Shown here in pieces: positions 1-9,367 of a DNA stretch of 64,000 nucleotides (position 1 is its first letter; each line of letters begins with the position of its first letter). Location of the stretch: assembly GCA_017643645.1 (NCBI GenBank), contig JAEPNB010000007.1:124001-188000 (forward strand), given 5' to 3'. The position numbers and the translations under genes were made by a program. The DNA is from Balneola sp. (GTDB taxonomy: Bacteria > Bacteroidota > Rhodothermia > Balneolales > Balneolaceae). Under the pieces are notes generated by a model. It searched no databases. It had not been told where the DNA came from and saw only the letters and a program-made list of their open reading frames with translations.

Positions 1-278
1 ACAGGAATCATCGGAGCAATTGCGTGAAGCTTTTTGTATCCGTGAGTAGGTGTTACATCTTCTTTCAAAAGAAGCTTAAGTACATCTGCTAAAGGCTGTA
101 ACAGGCCAAAAGGTCCAACACGATTCGGTCCAACACGATTTTGTATAAAAGCAGCAACTCTTCGCTCAGCATATACAAGAATAGCAGCTGAGTTCAAATA
201 ACTAATCATCCCAACTCCTAGAACGATTGCCCAAACAGGTATTGCCAAAGGTCCGATTTCAAGAATAGCTGGATTCAT
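1..278 (-). CDS. nuoH: NADH-quinone oxidoreductase subunit H, 5' part only
   Basis: Membrane subunit of complex I that forms part of the quinone-binding site next to NuoB and NuoD. Only the first 92 codons are in the window; the gene runs off the left edge. Translating the minus strand from the ATG at 278-276 gives a first membrane segment ([19 protein letters not shown]) followed by the family signature [20 protein letters not shown] and [20 protein letters not shown]. The start codon overlaps the nuoG stop codon (TAATG), so the two are translationally coupled. It is the last nuo gene visible; nuoI-N would follow outside the window. Identification is secure from the signature. Confidence 0.95.
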   Translation of the reverse strand, partial: MNPAILEIGPLAIPVWAIVLGVGMISYLNSAAILVYAERRVAAFIQNRVGPNRVGPFGLLQPLADVLKLLLKEDVTPTHGYKKLHAIAPMIP

Positions 279-2014
279 TATACAGATACCTCTTCTTTAT
301 TCATTCCGGTTAACTGGATTCCATTTTCATCGTCCATTTTCTCATAACTAACCCCTTCAAAACTTGAATTTGAAGAAGCGATCTCATCCATTATTTCTCT
401 GGATGTACCAAACTGAACAGACAATCCTAATCTCTTTCCAAGATTATTCATGAGCTCCCAGGTTGGGGTACAATCAACTTTGTTATCTTCATTAACCCAG
501 TTGTCGAAATTGGTTCCGTAACGATCAAGTCGACCTTCTGACATCTCAAGATCCAGTTTACGATGAGTGTACTTAGTTTCTTTTGCAGGAAGCGAGCGTT
601 GAATTCTGCCTTCTACGTTTACATAACTTGCAGCATGCTCCGCAATACAAGTAATTGGGATCACAAGATCTGTTGATTTTGATGTTTCCGTCTCGTTAGT
701 AGCTAGTGAAATCACATATGGCTTTTTGAGATCTTCAGAATCAAGCACTCCACGATCTACTAACTCATCATTCAGTAGTACTACAACTTTCGCTGATTTA
801 ATTGCTGCTTTAAGATCTTCAGTTGAAGTCTCAGTAAAACCTAGCGCCTTAACACCTGCGGTATTTGGAGCTTGATCATCTGTTAGCAAAAAGTCATCAC
901 CAAAGCCTTTTTTAACATCAGGGGAGAAGTGGAAAACATTTACGCCCCAAGTGCTGAATGTTTTCATCAAAGCATAATTTTCCTCAACGGATGCATGAGC
1001 CGATCCTAATACCAGAACATCAGTGGGTTTTACAGCTTCAAGCTTTTCTGCAAAAGTCTCAATTGCATTATTCCATGAAGTTTTGATCTGATTATCACCA
1101 TCTGCTTTAATAGAAGGTCTTGAAATACGATTCTCATTGAATTTCGTGTAAGCCATGCGAGCTTCATCCGGCATCCAGTGCGTATTTACGTTCTCATTAT
1201 AACGAGGTGTGAGGCGTAATACTAAGTTATCACGAGTCCAAAGATCAACATTGGTGCCTTTACCACCTGTAATGTCGATACTTGGAGTTTGATTCATTTC
1301 CCATACGCGAGCCTTAAATCTGAAGTCGGTAGAAGTAAGCGCTCCAACCGGACAAATATCCACAGTATTCAAAGAATATGGATCATCAAATTCCATTCCG
1401 GGAGCAGTAATCGGATAGTTTTTATCGCCTCTTGAGGCAATTGTAAGTTGATGTGTGCCGGAAATTTCTTCCGTAAATCTAACACAGCGTGTACAGTTGA
1501 TGCAACGTTCAGCATCTAAAGTTACTCTTGGTCCTAGTTCAACTCTTTTAGGCTTATGAACTTTCTTAACTTCAAAACGAGAGCCTTCAGGTCCGTACTT
1601 ATAAGTCTGAATTTGAAGAGGGCACTCACCGGCTTGGTCACAAATCGGACAATCAAGAGGGTGGTTGATCAGGATCAACTCCATAGTGTCTTTTTGAGCA
1701 CGTGCTACTTCTTCACTGGATTCCTGAGTATGAACAACCATTCCGTCTGTCATTTCCATACTGCAGGAAGTCTGCATTTTAGGGAACCAACGAATAACTC
1801 GTTCACCATTTTCATCCAGTTCGTATTCACCTGTTTCGCGATTCTGTACAGGGGTTCCAACTTTTACATAACACTGGCGACAATTCGCAGGCGCGCTCAT
1901 TTCAGGGTGGTAGCAGAAGAATGGTACTTCTTTACCATTATCCAAAATGAACTGGAGCAATTTAGGCTTGCCCTCAAATTCGTATCGTTTACCGTCTATA
2001 AATATTTCTGGCAT
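278..2014 (-). CDS. nuoG: NADH-quinone oxidoreductase subunit G
   Basis: Iron-sulfur subunit of the peripheral arm of complex I; it passes electrons from NuoE/F towards NuoI/B. The N-terminal ferredoxin-like domain carries [2Fe-2S] ligands Cys34, Cys45, Cys48 and Cys84. The next domain has the His/Cys cluster in [18 protein letters not shown] and a four-Cys motif [10 protein letters not shown] followed by DICPVGAL. The rest is a shortened molybdopterin-oxidoreductase-like domain. At 578 residues it is much shorter than the roughly 900 residues of Escherichia coli NuoG, as in several other phyla. The ATG at 2014 lies 63 bp after the stop of an inserted small gene (2078-2431), so direct coupling to nuoF is lost, whereas nuoH overlaps its stop codon. 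Confidence 0.95.
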   Translation of the reverse strand: MPEIFIDGKRYEFEGKPKLLQFILDNGKEVPFFCYHPEMSAPANCRQCYVKVGTPVQNRETGEYELDENGERVIRWFPKMQTSCSMEMTDGMVVHTQESSEEVARAQKDTMELILINHPLDCPICDQAGECPLQIQTYKYGPEGSRFEVKKVHKPKRVELGPRVTLDAERCINCTRCVRFTEEISGTHQLTIASRGDKNYPITAPGMEFDDPYSLNTVDICPVGALTSTDFRFKARVWEMNQTPSIDITGGKGTNVDLWTRDNLVLRLTPRYNENVNTHWMPDEARMAYTKFNENRISRPSIKADGDNQIKTSWNNAIETFAEKLEAVKPTDVLVLGSAHASVEENYALMKTFSTWGVNVFHFSPDVKKGFGDDFLLTDDQAPNTAGVKALGFTETSTEDLKAAIKSAKVVVLLNDELVDRGVLDSEDLKKPYVISLATNETETSKSTDLVIPITCIAEHAASYVNVEGRIQRSLPAKETKYTHRKLDLEMSEGRLDRYGTNFDNWVNEDNKVDCTPTWELMNNLGKRLGLSVQFGTSREIMDEIASSNSSFEGVSYEKMDDENGIQLTGMNKEEVSV

Positions 2015-2077
2015 CTTATGATTGTTGATTTTTGAATGATGACTTTTGATTCATTCCAATATGTAAATCAATGTTCA

Positions 2078-2431
2078 TTATTTTCTTTGTTGTGCTGTTT
2101 TTCTGGAACTTATAAAAATGGAAGCCAATTCATAAGCTTCATTTTTTAATGGTTCAACCAATTTCGTGTCAATAAGTTTTTCATCAATAATAAATTCCAT
2201 CCAAAATTCTGATTCATCTGCTTCTTCAATAACAATACTCAATTTGGCAACAAAAGAAGCTTTACTGTGAGCTACACATGCTGCACGATAATTTGCTGCT
2301 ACTGATGTTGAACATCTTATTAATTGCCCTTTTATATGATTACCTAAGTACGTGTTTGGTAAATTAGTAGCAAGTTTGATGCACCTGTGAGCAAATTCTT
2401 TTGTTCTTTTTATTAACTCATCCTTTGTCAA
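2078..2431 (-). CDS. four helix bundle protein (S23/IVS-type)
   Basis: A 117-residue member of the four-helix-bundle family first found in intervening sequences of 23S rRNA genes. Recognisable parts are the opening helix KRTKEFAHRCIKLATNLP, the IKGQLIRCSTSVAANYRAA segment and the EADESEFWMEFI helix. No enzymatic role is known for the family. It starts at TTG 2431 because stops close the frame just upstream. It sits between nuoF and nuoG in the same orientation, a place where complex I operons normally have nothing. The flanks at 2015-2055 and 2433-2467 carry A/T-rich related sequences (TTTTGATTCAT and TTTTTGAwTGATGA) in opposite orientations, suggesting insertion as a small cassette. Confidence 0.85.
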   Translation of the reverse strand: MTKDELIKRTKEFAHRCIKLATNLPNTYLGNHIKGQLIRCSTSVAANYRAACVAHSKASFVAKLSIVIEEADESEFWMEFIIDEKLIDTKLVEPLKNEAYELASIFISSRKTAQQRK

Positions 2432-2469
2432 ATTTAATCATCAATCAAAAATTATGAATCAAAATTCCA

Positions 2470-2532
2470 TTAAGCTAAAGCGTAAGTGCTTTTTTTGCAC
2501 CGAGCTTCAAATTCGTCTCTAAATCTGTCAAT
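2470..2532 (-). pseudogene. nuoF: out-of-frame remnant of the nuoF 3' end
   Basis: Reading the minus strand from 2532 in the frame one base off nuoF gives IDRFRDEFEARCKKSTYALA and a TAA stop at 2472-2470. The RFRDEFEAR part matches the conserved C-terminal segment of NuoF proteins, which lies about eight residues after the ADAA(A/V) motif; here only three codons separate them. The simplest reading is a 14-base deletion at about 2532, but an assembly or sequencing error is possible. Confidence 0.8.
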
Positions 2533-3739
2533 AGTATGCAGCAGCATCAGCAAGTGCACAAATAGTCCGTCCTTCCATCTGTGAACAAAGATCGATCAAT
2601 AATTCCAGATCTCTGATTTCACCGTCACCGTTTCTTATCTTCAATAAGATCTTTTCTAACCAACCGGTTCCTTCTCGACATGGAGTACATTGGCCACATG
2701 ACTCGTGATGATAGAAATGAGAAATTCTCCACAGCATTTCAACCATGTCCGTATCTTCATCCATCACGATCATTCCAGCTGTTCCCATCATAGAACCGGC
2801 TTCACGCAATGAATCTGCATCCATATTAACGCCTTCAAGAGCATCACCTCTAAGAATCGGAGTGGAAGAACCACCGGGAATTAATCCTTTAAGTTTCTTT
2901 CCGTTTCTCATTCCACCTGCAACTTCTTCGATCAAAGTGAGAACAGGCATTCCTGTTGGTAATTCATAAACTCCGGGTCTGTTAACATGACCTGAAATTC
3001 CATAAAGAACCGGACCGGGATGAGTTTCTGCTCCGATTCCGGAAAACCAATCAGCACCATTTTTAATTACTAATGGCACACAAGAAAGTGTTTCAATATT
3101 GTTTATGGTTGTTGGACGTCCCCATAACCCTTTTTGAGCAGGGAAGGGAGGTTTAACTCTTGGATATCCACGTTTTCCTTCCAAAGATTCAAGCATGGAA
3201 GTTTCTTCACCACAGATGTAAGCTCCTGCTCCGCCTGTAACATGAAATTCCACATCAAATCCGGAACCAAGGATATTTTTACCGATAAAGCCTTTATCGT
3301 AAGCATCTTTAAGAGCTTTCTCCATCATTTTGATCCAGGAGTAATACTCACCACGGATATAAACGTAAATGGCAGAACATTGCATTGCATAAGCTGCAAT
3401 AAGAGCTCCTTCAATGAAAAGATGAGGATTGTATTCGAAGATCTTGCGGTCTTTAAAAGTACCCGGCTCTGATTCATCACCATTACAAGCTAAATATCTT
3501 GGTCCGCCGTCAGGTTTCGGCATGAAAGACCACTTTAAGCCGGCGTTAAATCCTGCACCGCCACGTCCACGGATATTTGCAGCTTTAACTTCATTAACTA
3601 CTTTTGTGGGGTCCCAATCATCTGATAAAACCTCTTTTAGAGAGTCATAACCACCATTTTTGGTGTAAACGTCGATCTCATGAAGATTTGGGATATCCGG
3701 GATAATTACGGGAGTATATGATTTCCAATCGAATGACAT
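2528..3739 (-). CDS. nuoF: NADH-quinone oxidoreductase subunit F, C-terminally truncated
   Basis: NADH-binding flavoprotein subunit of complex I. The FMN/NADH glycine-rich motif GRGGAGF is at residues 58-64, GGAGAYICGEETS at 169-181, and the N3 [4Fe-4S] ligands are Cys348, Cys351, Cys354 and Cys394. The frame stops at residue 403 right after ALADAAAYY, where the family normally continues with about 8 residues and then a (R/H)FRDxFE segment. That segment is present in another frame at 2532-2470 (IDRFRDEFEARC...), so a deletion of about 14 bases (net frame change) appears to have cut off some 25 residues. All cofactor ligands are upstream of the break, so the protein may still work. The spacer to nuoE is 3 bp. 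Confidence 0.92.
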   Translation of the reverse strand: MSFDWKSYTPVIIPDIPNLHEIDVYTKNGGYDSLKEVLSDDWDPTKVVNEVKAANIRGRGGAGFNAGLKWSFMPKPDGGPRYLACNGDESEPGTFKDRKIFEYNPHLFIEGALIAAYAMQCSAIYVYIRGEYYSWIKMMEKALKDAYDKGFIGKNILGSGFDVEFHVTGGAGAYICGEETSMLESLEGKRGYPRVKPPFPAQKGLWGRPTTINNIETLSCVPLVIKNGADWFSGIGAETHPGPVLYGISGHVNRPGVYELPTGMPVLTLIEEVAGGMRNGKKLKGLIPGGSSTPILRGDALEGVNMDADSLREAGSMMGTAGMIVMDEDTDMVEMLWRISHFYHHESCGQCTPCREGTGWLEKILLKIRNGDGEIRDLELLIDLCSQMEGRTICALADAAAYY

Positions 3740-3742
3740 TTC

Positions 3743-4282
3743 TTAACTCCTTTCCGTGTGTTGTGGCATACCAACCGATTCAAATTCAGGCATTTTATCT
3801 GCTTTCAAGCTTTCAATGACTTCATCAAGCTTTTCTTCTGTAAGGTTGTTTACGTAGACATCATTTGTGATCTGCATCATTGGGGCATAACCACAAGCTC
3901 CTAAACATTCCACAGATTGGATACTAAACATTCCGTCTTTGGTAGTTTCACCAGCTTTAATGCCAAGCTTATTTTCAAGATAATGCAGCATATCATATCC
4001 GCCACAAAGTTGGCAACTTGTAGTAGTACAAACATCGAGTACATACTTACCCATTTTCTCTTTGTAATACTGAGTATAGAAAGTTGCAACACCGTGTACA
4101 TGGGAAACAGGCAGGTCTAAAGTTTCAGCAACCAAATGCTGTACTTCAGGTTCTACATGTCCAAATCTTCGTTGAGCAACCCAAAGAGTAGGTAAAGTAG
4201 CCGGCATTACTTCCGGGAACTTAGCTTTGATGGTCTCAATCTCTTTTAAATCTTCCGGGGTGAATTCGTAGTTATTCGCCAT
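3743..4282 (-). CDS. nuoE: NADH-quinone oxidoreductase subunit E
   Basis: Thioredoxin-fold [2Fe-2S] subunit that partners NuoF in the NADH dehydrogenase module. Ligands are Cys85 and Cys90 in CTTTSCQLCGG and Cys126 and Cys130 in ECLGACGYAP, the family pattern. The N-terminal helical part (residues 8-70) includes the usual HVHGVATFYTQY stretch. Length 179 is typical of the family. Its ATG at 4282 overlaps the nuoD stop codon (TAATG), and only 3 bp separate it from nuoF, so E and F are likely co-translated. Confidence 0.96.
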   Translation of the reverse strand: MANNYEFTPEDLKEIETIKAKFPEVMPATLPTLWVAQRRFGHVEPEVQHLVAETLDLPVSHVHGVATFYTQYYKEKMGKYVLDVCTTTSCQLCGGYDMLHYLENKLGIKAGETTKDGMFSIQSVECLGACGYAPMMQITNDVYVNNLTEEKLDEVIESLKADKMPEFESVGMPQHTERS

Positions 4283-5574
4283 TATTTATCTGCTTCTCCC
4301 ATTACAGGGTCAACTCCACCAATCACAACTACGGTATCAGCAACCATCTCTCCATCGAGGATGTTTTCGAGTACCTGCAGGTTTCTGAATGAAGGAGTAT
4401 TAATTTTAATTCTCCAGGGATGTCCGGTTCCGTCACTTTGAATATAATATCCAAGCTCGCCTTTTGGAGACTCTACAGCATGGTAGCATTCTGCTCCGGC
4501 AGGCGGACAAATTCCTGTATCGGTCATCATAAAATCGTGAATCATACCTTCCATTGAGTAATAAACCTCATCTTTTGAAGGGTAGGCATGCTTAGCATTG
4601 TTAGATCTGATCGGGCCTTTTGGCATTTTATCTAAACACTGCTGAATAATTCTGATACTTTCTTTCATTTCTTCCATACGCACAAAGTATCTGGCAAGGT
4701 TATCACCTTCCAAACGAGTAGGAACTTCAAATTCTACTTCGTCATATTTCGAATATGGAGTAATAATTCTTTGATCAACAGCAAAACCGGAAGCTCTCAA
4801 AACAGGTCCTGTTGCTCCAATGTCCAGAGCTTTGTCAGTTTCAAGAACACCAACATTCTCATTTCTATCGATGAAAATTCTGTTTCGGTCTAAAAGTCCA
4901 TGCCAGTCTTTAAGTTCTTGCGGGAACTTGGTGATGAACTCTTTTATAATTGCGGAAGCCTCACTGGTCAAATCATTAGCAACACCGCCAATTCGTGAGT
5001 GAGAAACGGTAAATCTGTGTCCTGCAATCTGATCCATAATATCATAAATCTTTTCACGCTCACGGAATGTCCAGATAAAGAAGGAAATTGCTCCGGCATC
5101 CATAACCATTGTTCCCAACCAAAGAAGGTGAGAAGAGATTCGAGCTAATTCACAACCGATCATCCTTATATATTGAGCTCGGTCAGGAACTTCAACACTT
5201 GCAATTTTTTCGACAGCCAAACAAAGCGCAACATTATTGCTGTAAGGAGAGAGATAATCCATACGATCTGTGTATGGCATAAACTCCTGATACGTTTTGT
5301 TCTCAGCAATTTTTTCAACGCCTCTGTGCAGATATCCAATATCGAGTTTTGTTTTCTCGATGGTTTCTCCACGCAATTGAAGAACTAATCGAAGTACACC
5401 GTGAGTTGCCGGATGCTGAGGACCCATATTCAGGATCATCTTTGCATTTAATGGATCATCGATATCCACATCTTCGATAGTAGTATGCTTGTCTTCAAGA
5501 CTTTTATATATACTACGTTGATGTTTTACCTGAAACTGAGGATTTACTCTACTGTTAATGTCTGTTACTTTCAT
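4282..5574 (-). CDS. nuoD: NADH-quinone oxidoreductase subunit D
   Basis: The 49 kDa subunit of complex I, related to the large subunit of NiFe hydrogenases, which with NuoB lines the quinone pocket. Clear family segments are NMGPQHPATHGVLRLVLQL (from about residue 50), YLHRGVEKIAE, DYLSPYSNN and the terminal GEMVADTVVVIGGVDPVMG. It is a stand-alone NuoD, not a NuoCD fusion: nuoC is a separate gene 5 bp upstream. Residues 1-45 form a charged N-terminal extension before the conserved core. 430 residues fits the family. Confidence 0.96.
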   Translation of the reverse strand: MKVTDINSRVNPQFQVKHQRSIYKSLEDKHTTIEDVDIDDPLNAKMILNMGPQHPATHGVLRLVLQLRGETIEKTKLDIGYLHRGVEKIAENKTYQEFMPYTDRMDYLSPYSNNVALCLAVEKIASVEVPDRAQYIRMIGCELARISSHLLWLGTMVMDAGAISFFIWTFREREKIYDIMDQIAGHRFTVSHSRIGGVANDLTSEASAIIKEFITKFPQELKDWHGLLDRNRIFIDRNENVGVLETDKALDIGATGPVLRASGFAVDQRIITPYSKYDEVEFEVPTRLEGDNLARYFVRMEEMKESIRIIQQCLDKMPKGPIRSNNAKHAYPSKDEVYYSMEGMIHDFMMTDTGICPPAGAECYHAVESPKGELGYYIQSDGTGHPWRIKINTPSFRNLQVLENILDGEMVADTVVVIGGVDPVMGEADK

Positions 5575-5579
5575 ATGCC

Positions 5580-6092
5580 TTACTCCGTATCTGGTGTTGT
5601 GTTCGGCAATTCAATGGATCCCGGAATACCTAAAAGTGGAAATTCTTTTCTCATCGGGAAGTATTCAAAATCTTCAGGCATAAATATTCTTCTCAGATCA
5701 GGGTGATTTTCAAAACGAACTCCGAACATATCGTAAACTTCGCGTTCGTTCCAACCTGCAGCCTTCCAAACCGAAGAAACTGATTCTAATGTTGGATTTT
5801 CTTCTTCTACACGAACTTTAATAAATACTCTAGTTTGTGTACGAAGGTTCATAAGGTTATAAACAACTTCAAAACGCTCGTCAGAAGTGTACCGATCGTT
5901 GCCAAAAACATCACAAAGAAAAACAAAATGCTGCTTCTCTTTAAGATATTTTGATATTTCCAGAATTGAATCAGCTTCAACTCGTACAAAAGTGTCTCCG
6001 CTACTTTGATAGACTTCTATAAGTTTATCAGAAAAAGTTTCTGTAAGCCCATCTACCAGAGTTTGTAAAGTGTCATTTAATTCTAAGCTCAT
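5580..6092 (-). CDS. nuoC: NADH-quinone oxidoreductase subunit C
   Basis: The 30 kDa subunit of the peripheral arm that packs against NuoD. The diagnostic C-terminal signature ERE(V)YDMFGVRFENHPDLRR is present near residues 115-135, followed by IFMPEDFEYFPMRKEFPL. 170 residues is at the short end of normal for stand-alone NuoC. It lies between nuoB (3 bp away) and nuoD (5 bp away), in the standard order. Confidence 0.95.
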   Translation of the reverse strand: MSLELNDTLQTLVDGLTETFSDKLIEVYQSSGDTFVRVEADSILEISKYLKEKQHFVFLCDVFGNDRYTSDERFEVVYNLMNLRTQTRVFIKVRVEEENPTLESVSSVWKAAGWNEREVYDMFGVRFENHPDLRRIFMPEDFEYFPMRKEFPLLGIPGSIELPNTTPDTE

Positions 6093-6095
6093 AGA

Positions 6096-6578
6096 CTAGG
6101 TATCCAAAAGAACAGAATGTTCTGTTTTAATTTTGTCTTGAATTTTCATTAGTGCGTGTATTACAGCATCCGGTCTTGGTGGACATCCGGAAACGTAAGC
6201 ATCAACAGGTAGGAAATTATCTACTCCCTGAACTACGCCGTAGCATCTGTGCATACCACCCGTAGAAGCACAAGCTCCCATTGCGATACACCACTTCGGA
6301 TCGGGCATTTGATCCCATATTCTTCTGATAGCGTGCGACATTTTATAAGTAGTCCAACCTGCAACAATCATTACATCACTTTGACGAGGGGAGAAGCGAA
6401 ACACTTCTGACCCAAATCGGGATACATCGTACTTCGGACCAGCAAAAGCCATCATCTCAATAGCGCAACAAGCTAAACCCATTGGCATTGGCCATGCTGC
6501 ATTTGCGCGTCCCCAATTTATTAATTTGTCTAAGCGGGTGGTTAAATAACCTTCACCAAGTGCGGATTCAATTCCCAT
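6096..6578 (-). CDS. nuoB: NADH-quinone oxidoreductase subunit B
   Basis: Carries cluster N2, the [4Fe-4S] centre that reduces quinone. The four ligands are visible: the adjacent pair Cys37-Cys38 in [10 protein letters not shown], Cys103 in GACASTGG and Cys132 in [10 protein letters not shown]. 160 residues matches a compact NuoB with no extension. It is 8 bp downstream of nuoA and 3 bp upstream of nuoC. Confidence 0.97.
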   Translation of the reverse strand: MGIESALGEGYLTTRLDKLINWGRANAAWPMPMGLACCAIEMMAFAGPKYDVSRFGSEVFRFSPRQSDVMIVAGWTTYKMSHAIRRIWDQMPDPKWCIAMGACASTGGMHRCYGVVQGVDNFLPVDAYVSGCPPRPDAVIHALMKIQDKIKTEHSVLLDT

Positions 6579-6586
6579 TATAAATT

Positions 6587-6961
6587 CTAAATTTTATTTG
6601 TTTTAAGATCCCAGTCCAAAGTTCCTTTTTTCAAGGTATATAAAAGACCGATCAGAAGTATAGTTATAAATACCATCATCGAAATGAACGTTCCAAGTCC
6701 TAAATCTAAATATCTTACTGCCCACGGATAAATAAACACAACCTCGAGATCGAACACGATAAATTCCATTGCAACCAGATAAAAACTGATCGAATATCTT
6801 TCGCGAGCTTCCCCAACAGGATCCATTCCACTTTCATAGGGATTCAATTTGTGCTTGTTTGGGCGGTATGGGCCAAGTATTCTTGACAGAGTCATTAATA
6901 GAAGAGCCAGAACAATGGCGATACCAGCAAGAATTAAAATAGGAAAATAACTGTCGAGCAT
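6587..6961 (-). CDS. nuoA: NADH-quinone oxidoreductase subunit A
   Basis: Small membrane subunit of complex I near the quinone site. It has three hydrophobic segments (about residues 5-27, 60-82 and 91-111) and the conserved loop [13 protein letters not shown] with the acidic residue and Cys-free variant typical of bacteria, then [26 protein letters not shown] (family signature, split here around the second helix). First gene of the nuo operon; its promoter must lie in 6962-7178, shared with the divergent gene at 7179. Confidence 0.95.
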   Translation of the reverse strand: MLDSYFPILILAGIAIVLALLLMTLSRILGPYRPNKHKLNPYESGMDPVGEARERYSISFYLVAMEFIVFDLEVVFIYPWAVRYLDLGLGTFISMMVFITILLIGLLYTLKKGTLDWDLKTNKI

Positions 6962-7178
6962 AGAATTATTAAGTCACAATTTATGAGCTAAAAGTTAGCC
7001 TCAATGTTTGGCAATGTCAATGAAATCGGGCGTGAATATAGGCTTAAATTTACTTTTTATGAGCAGGAATTTTTATTAAGAATAATTCTAAATAAAATGA
7101 ACGCGAAAGCTACTCAATTCGGTTTAACACTTACATAAAAAACCGTACATTTATAGAAAAGTACAGAAAGGTTATCGT
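6962..7178. promoter_or_regulatory. divergent promoter region nuoA / DUF151 gene
   Basis: This 217 bp spacer separates two divergently transcribed operons and so must hold both promoters. I cannot assign -35/-10 or -33/-7 boxes with confidence. An imperfect palindrome (TTAAGAATAATTCTAA, about 7076-7091) lies in the middle, and a Shine-Dalgarno-like AGAAAGG lies 8 bases before the TTG at 7179. No gene or RNA seen. Confidence 0.4.
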
Positions 7179-7760
7179 TTGAAGAAAATAAGAATGGAAA
7201 TTTTAGGATTATCAACAAGCCCAAGCAGCGGAGGGGCCTATGCGTTGATATTATCCGAAGTAAAAGGTAATCGACGTCTTCCTATCATCATTGGTTCATT
7301 TGAGGCACAAGCTATCGCTCTTGAGCTTGAGAACATCAAACCACCAAGACCAATGACTCATGATCTTTTAAAAAATATGATTCTCAGCTTCAATGCAGAG
7401 ATCAAATATATTTTTGTGAATGAGTTATCAGAAGGAACATTTTATGCACAGGTTGTGATGGATAGGGATGGTGAAATTGTAGAACTGGATGCGCGCCCAA
7501 GCGACGCGATTGCACTTTCTGTGAGGTTTGGTTCAGATATTTTTGTTTCGGAGAGCGTATTAAGCGAAGCCGGAATTTCTACTGAGCCTGAATCTACCAC
7601 TTTGGAAGAAGCTTTGAATGTCGAAATTGAGGAACCCGTTAAGAAAAGCTTATCCAGACTTGAAGAGCTTAATCAAGCTCTGAAAGAAGCTATTGAAGCG
7701 GAAAACTACGAGAAAGCTGCAAAAATCAGAGATACTATTCAAAAACTTAAGGCCAATTAG
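7179..7760 (+). CDS. bifunctional nuclease-family protein (DUF151) with UVR domain
   Basis: Residues 1-130 are a DUF151/bifunctional nuclease domain (family pattern PIIIGSFEAQAIALELE and the DARPSDAIALSVRFG motif, about residues 98-112). Residues 155-193 form a UvrB/UvrC-type motif (LNQALKEAIEAENYEKAAKI RDTI pattern), a common partner for this domain in Bacteroidota-type genomes. Proteins of this family have been reported to cleave DNA and RNA, but the cellular role here is unknown. TTG at 7179 is chosen for the AGAAAGG upstream; an ATG five codons later is possible. The stop overlaps the GTG start of bshC (TAGTG), implying co-translation. Confidence 0.85.
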   Translation: MKKIRMEILGLSTSPSSGGAYALILSEVKGNRRLPIIIGSFEAQAIALELENIKPPRPMTHDLLKNMILSFNAEIKYIFVNELSEGTFYAQVVMDRDGEIVELDARPSDAIALSVRFGSDIFVSESVLSEAGISTEPESTTLEEALNVEIEEPVKKSLSRLEELNQALKEAIEAENYEKAAKIRDTIQKLKAN

Positions 7761-9367
7761 TGACTAAAGAAACTTACTCTTTCGATAAGCTTCCATTTTC
7801 GAAACTATTTAAAACCTACGTAACGGATTATGCAGACCTCAATGATTTTTATTCTGTAAATCCTTTTTCTGATTCTGAGATCGCTTCAAAAGCCAAAAGA
7901 ATTCAAAAGCAGGAGTCTCACAAAAAGTTTATCAATGCTCTCAAGGATTTACATTCTGAATTGGACATTGAGCAAAACGAACAAGTAGAGAAACTGGCTG
8001 ATTCTGATTCTCTGGCTATTGTAACAGGTCAACAATTAGGAATTTACGGAGGACCGGTATTTACCATTTATAAAACCATTTCTACCATTTTGCTTGCCAA
8101 AGAATGGGAAAAGAAATTAGCACGACCTGTGGTTCCGGTTTTCTGGCTTGCAGATGAAGATCATGACTTCGAGGAAATAGCATGGTTTGGCATTCCCGGT
8201 AATGATGAGTTTAAAAAGCTTGAGTATATAGACCAATCAAATGGAAAACTTGTATCAGATATTAACATTAATGACGGTATTGAAGAATTAAAGAGTTCGA
8301 TTAAGTCTGAAATGTTTGATACAGATTTTACTGATGAGCTTTGGGATCTGTTTGACAGATGTTTCAAAAGCGGTGTGACATTCAGAAAAGCTTTTGCTTT
8401 AATGATGGATGATCTATTTGGAAAGCACGGCTTATTAATAGTGGGAAGTAATTTCGAACCGATAAAGAAAATTGTAGCTGATACTTTTAAAAAGTCTGTT
8501 ACTCAGGCAGAGGCAATTAATAAATCTCTTGAAGAACAATCGGGTAAATTAGAATCCAATTTTCATCGTCAGGTAGTACTTGGAGATTCTAATCTTTTCT
8601 TTATAGATGATGATGAGCAAAGATTAAAGCTGGATCATGAAGAAGGTACATGGAATGCCGGAAACAATAGTTGGTCGGAGCAGGAATTACTGGAACTGAT
8701 TGACAGCAAACCCGGTAAATTTTCTCCGAATGTGTTTTTGAGACCTGTGATTCAGGATCAGCTTTTGCCAACTTTAGGGTATGTGGCAGGCCCCGGTGAA
8801 GTAGCGTATTATGGTCAAATGAAAGAACTTTATCCTAATTTTGGTCTTGAGATGCCCGTAATTTTTCCACGTTTCAGTGCTACTTTAATAGAATCGGGTA
8901 TAGACAGAATACTAGATAAAATTCCTTTTGAGTTTCACAGATACGGTGAAAGAATTGAAGATCTGGAAAAGGAATATGTGAAAATCTCTGAATCGACGGA
9001 TGTAGAAGCTTTATTCAGATCTTGGAAAGACAGTATTCAATCTGCTTCAGCAGATCCAAAAGATGTAATTAAAGAAATTGATGGCTCATTAGATGGCTTG
9101 GTAGGGAAGACCGTTTCAGGTTTTGAAACAGAATTGGACAAGTTAAAAGGAAGGGTTTACCGATCTATTAAACAGCAGGAAGAAACTCAGCTTCAACGTA
9201 TCAGAAAGATCAAAGCTCAGCTTTATCCGGATAATGGACTGCAGGAGCGGATGGTTTCATTTATGTATTTCATGAACAAGTATGGAGTTGATGTTTGGGA
9301 TGACCTGTTGGCAGATCTTGAGAAAGAACCACTGCAATTAGACTCTCATCATTTGATAAGATTATGA
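7760..9367 (+). CDS. bshC: bacillithiol biosynthesis cysteine-adding enzyme
   Basis: Likely catalyses the last step of bacillithiol synthesis, adding cysteine to glucosaminyl-malate. The family segments AIVTGQQLGIYGGPVFTIYK (about residues 88-107), PVFWLADEDHDFEE and FLRPVIQDQLLPTLGYVAGP are clear, and the C-terminal third is a coiled coil (about 385-490). 535 residues is normal. GTG start overlaps the preceding stop by one base, and the next gene begins with ATGA overlap at 9364. bshA and bshB are not in the window, so the pathway must be completed elsewhere. Confidence 0.95.
   Translation: MTKETYSFDKLPFSKLFKTYVTDYADLNDFYSVNPFSDSEIASKAKRIQKQESHKKFINALKDLHSELDIEQNEQVEKLADSDSLAIVTGQQLGIYGGPVFTIYKTISTILLAKEWEKKLARPVVPVFWLADEDHDFEEIAWFGIPGNDEFKKLEYIDQSNGKLVSDININDGIEELKSSIKSEMFDTDFTDELWDLFDRCFKSGVTFRKAFALMMDDLFGKHGLLIVGSNFEPIKKIVADTFKKSVTQAEAINKSLEEQSGKLESNFHRQVVLGDSNLFFIDDDEQRLKLDHEEGTWNAGNNSWSEQELLELIDSKPGKFSPNVFLRPVIQDQLLPTLGYVAGPGEVAYYGQMKELYPNFGLEMPVIFPRFSATLIESGIDRILDKIPFEFHRYGERIEDLEKEYVKISESTDVEALFRSWKDSIQSASADPKDVIKEIDGSLDGLVGKTVSGFETELDKLKGRVYRSIKQQEETQLQRIRKIKAQLYPDNGLQERMVSFMYFMNKYGVDVWDDLLADLEKEPLQLDSHHLIRL

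Noticed and set aside
1556-2035. 159-residue plus-strand open frame
   Set aside because: It lies antisense to nuoG, whose protein shows all family motifs; the frame has no motif and is a shadow.
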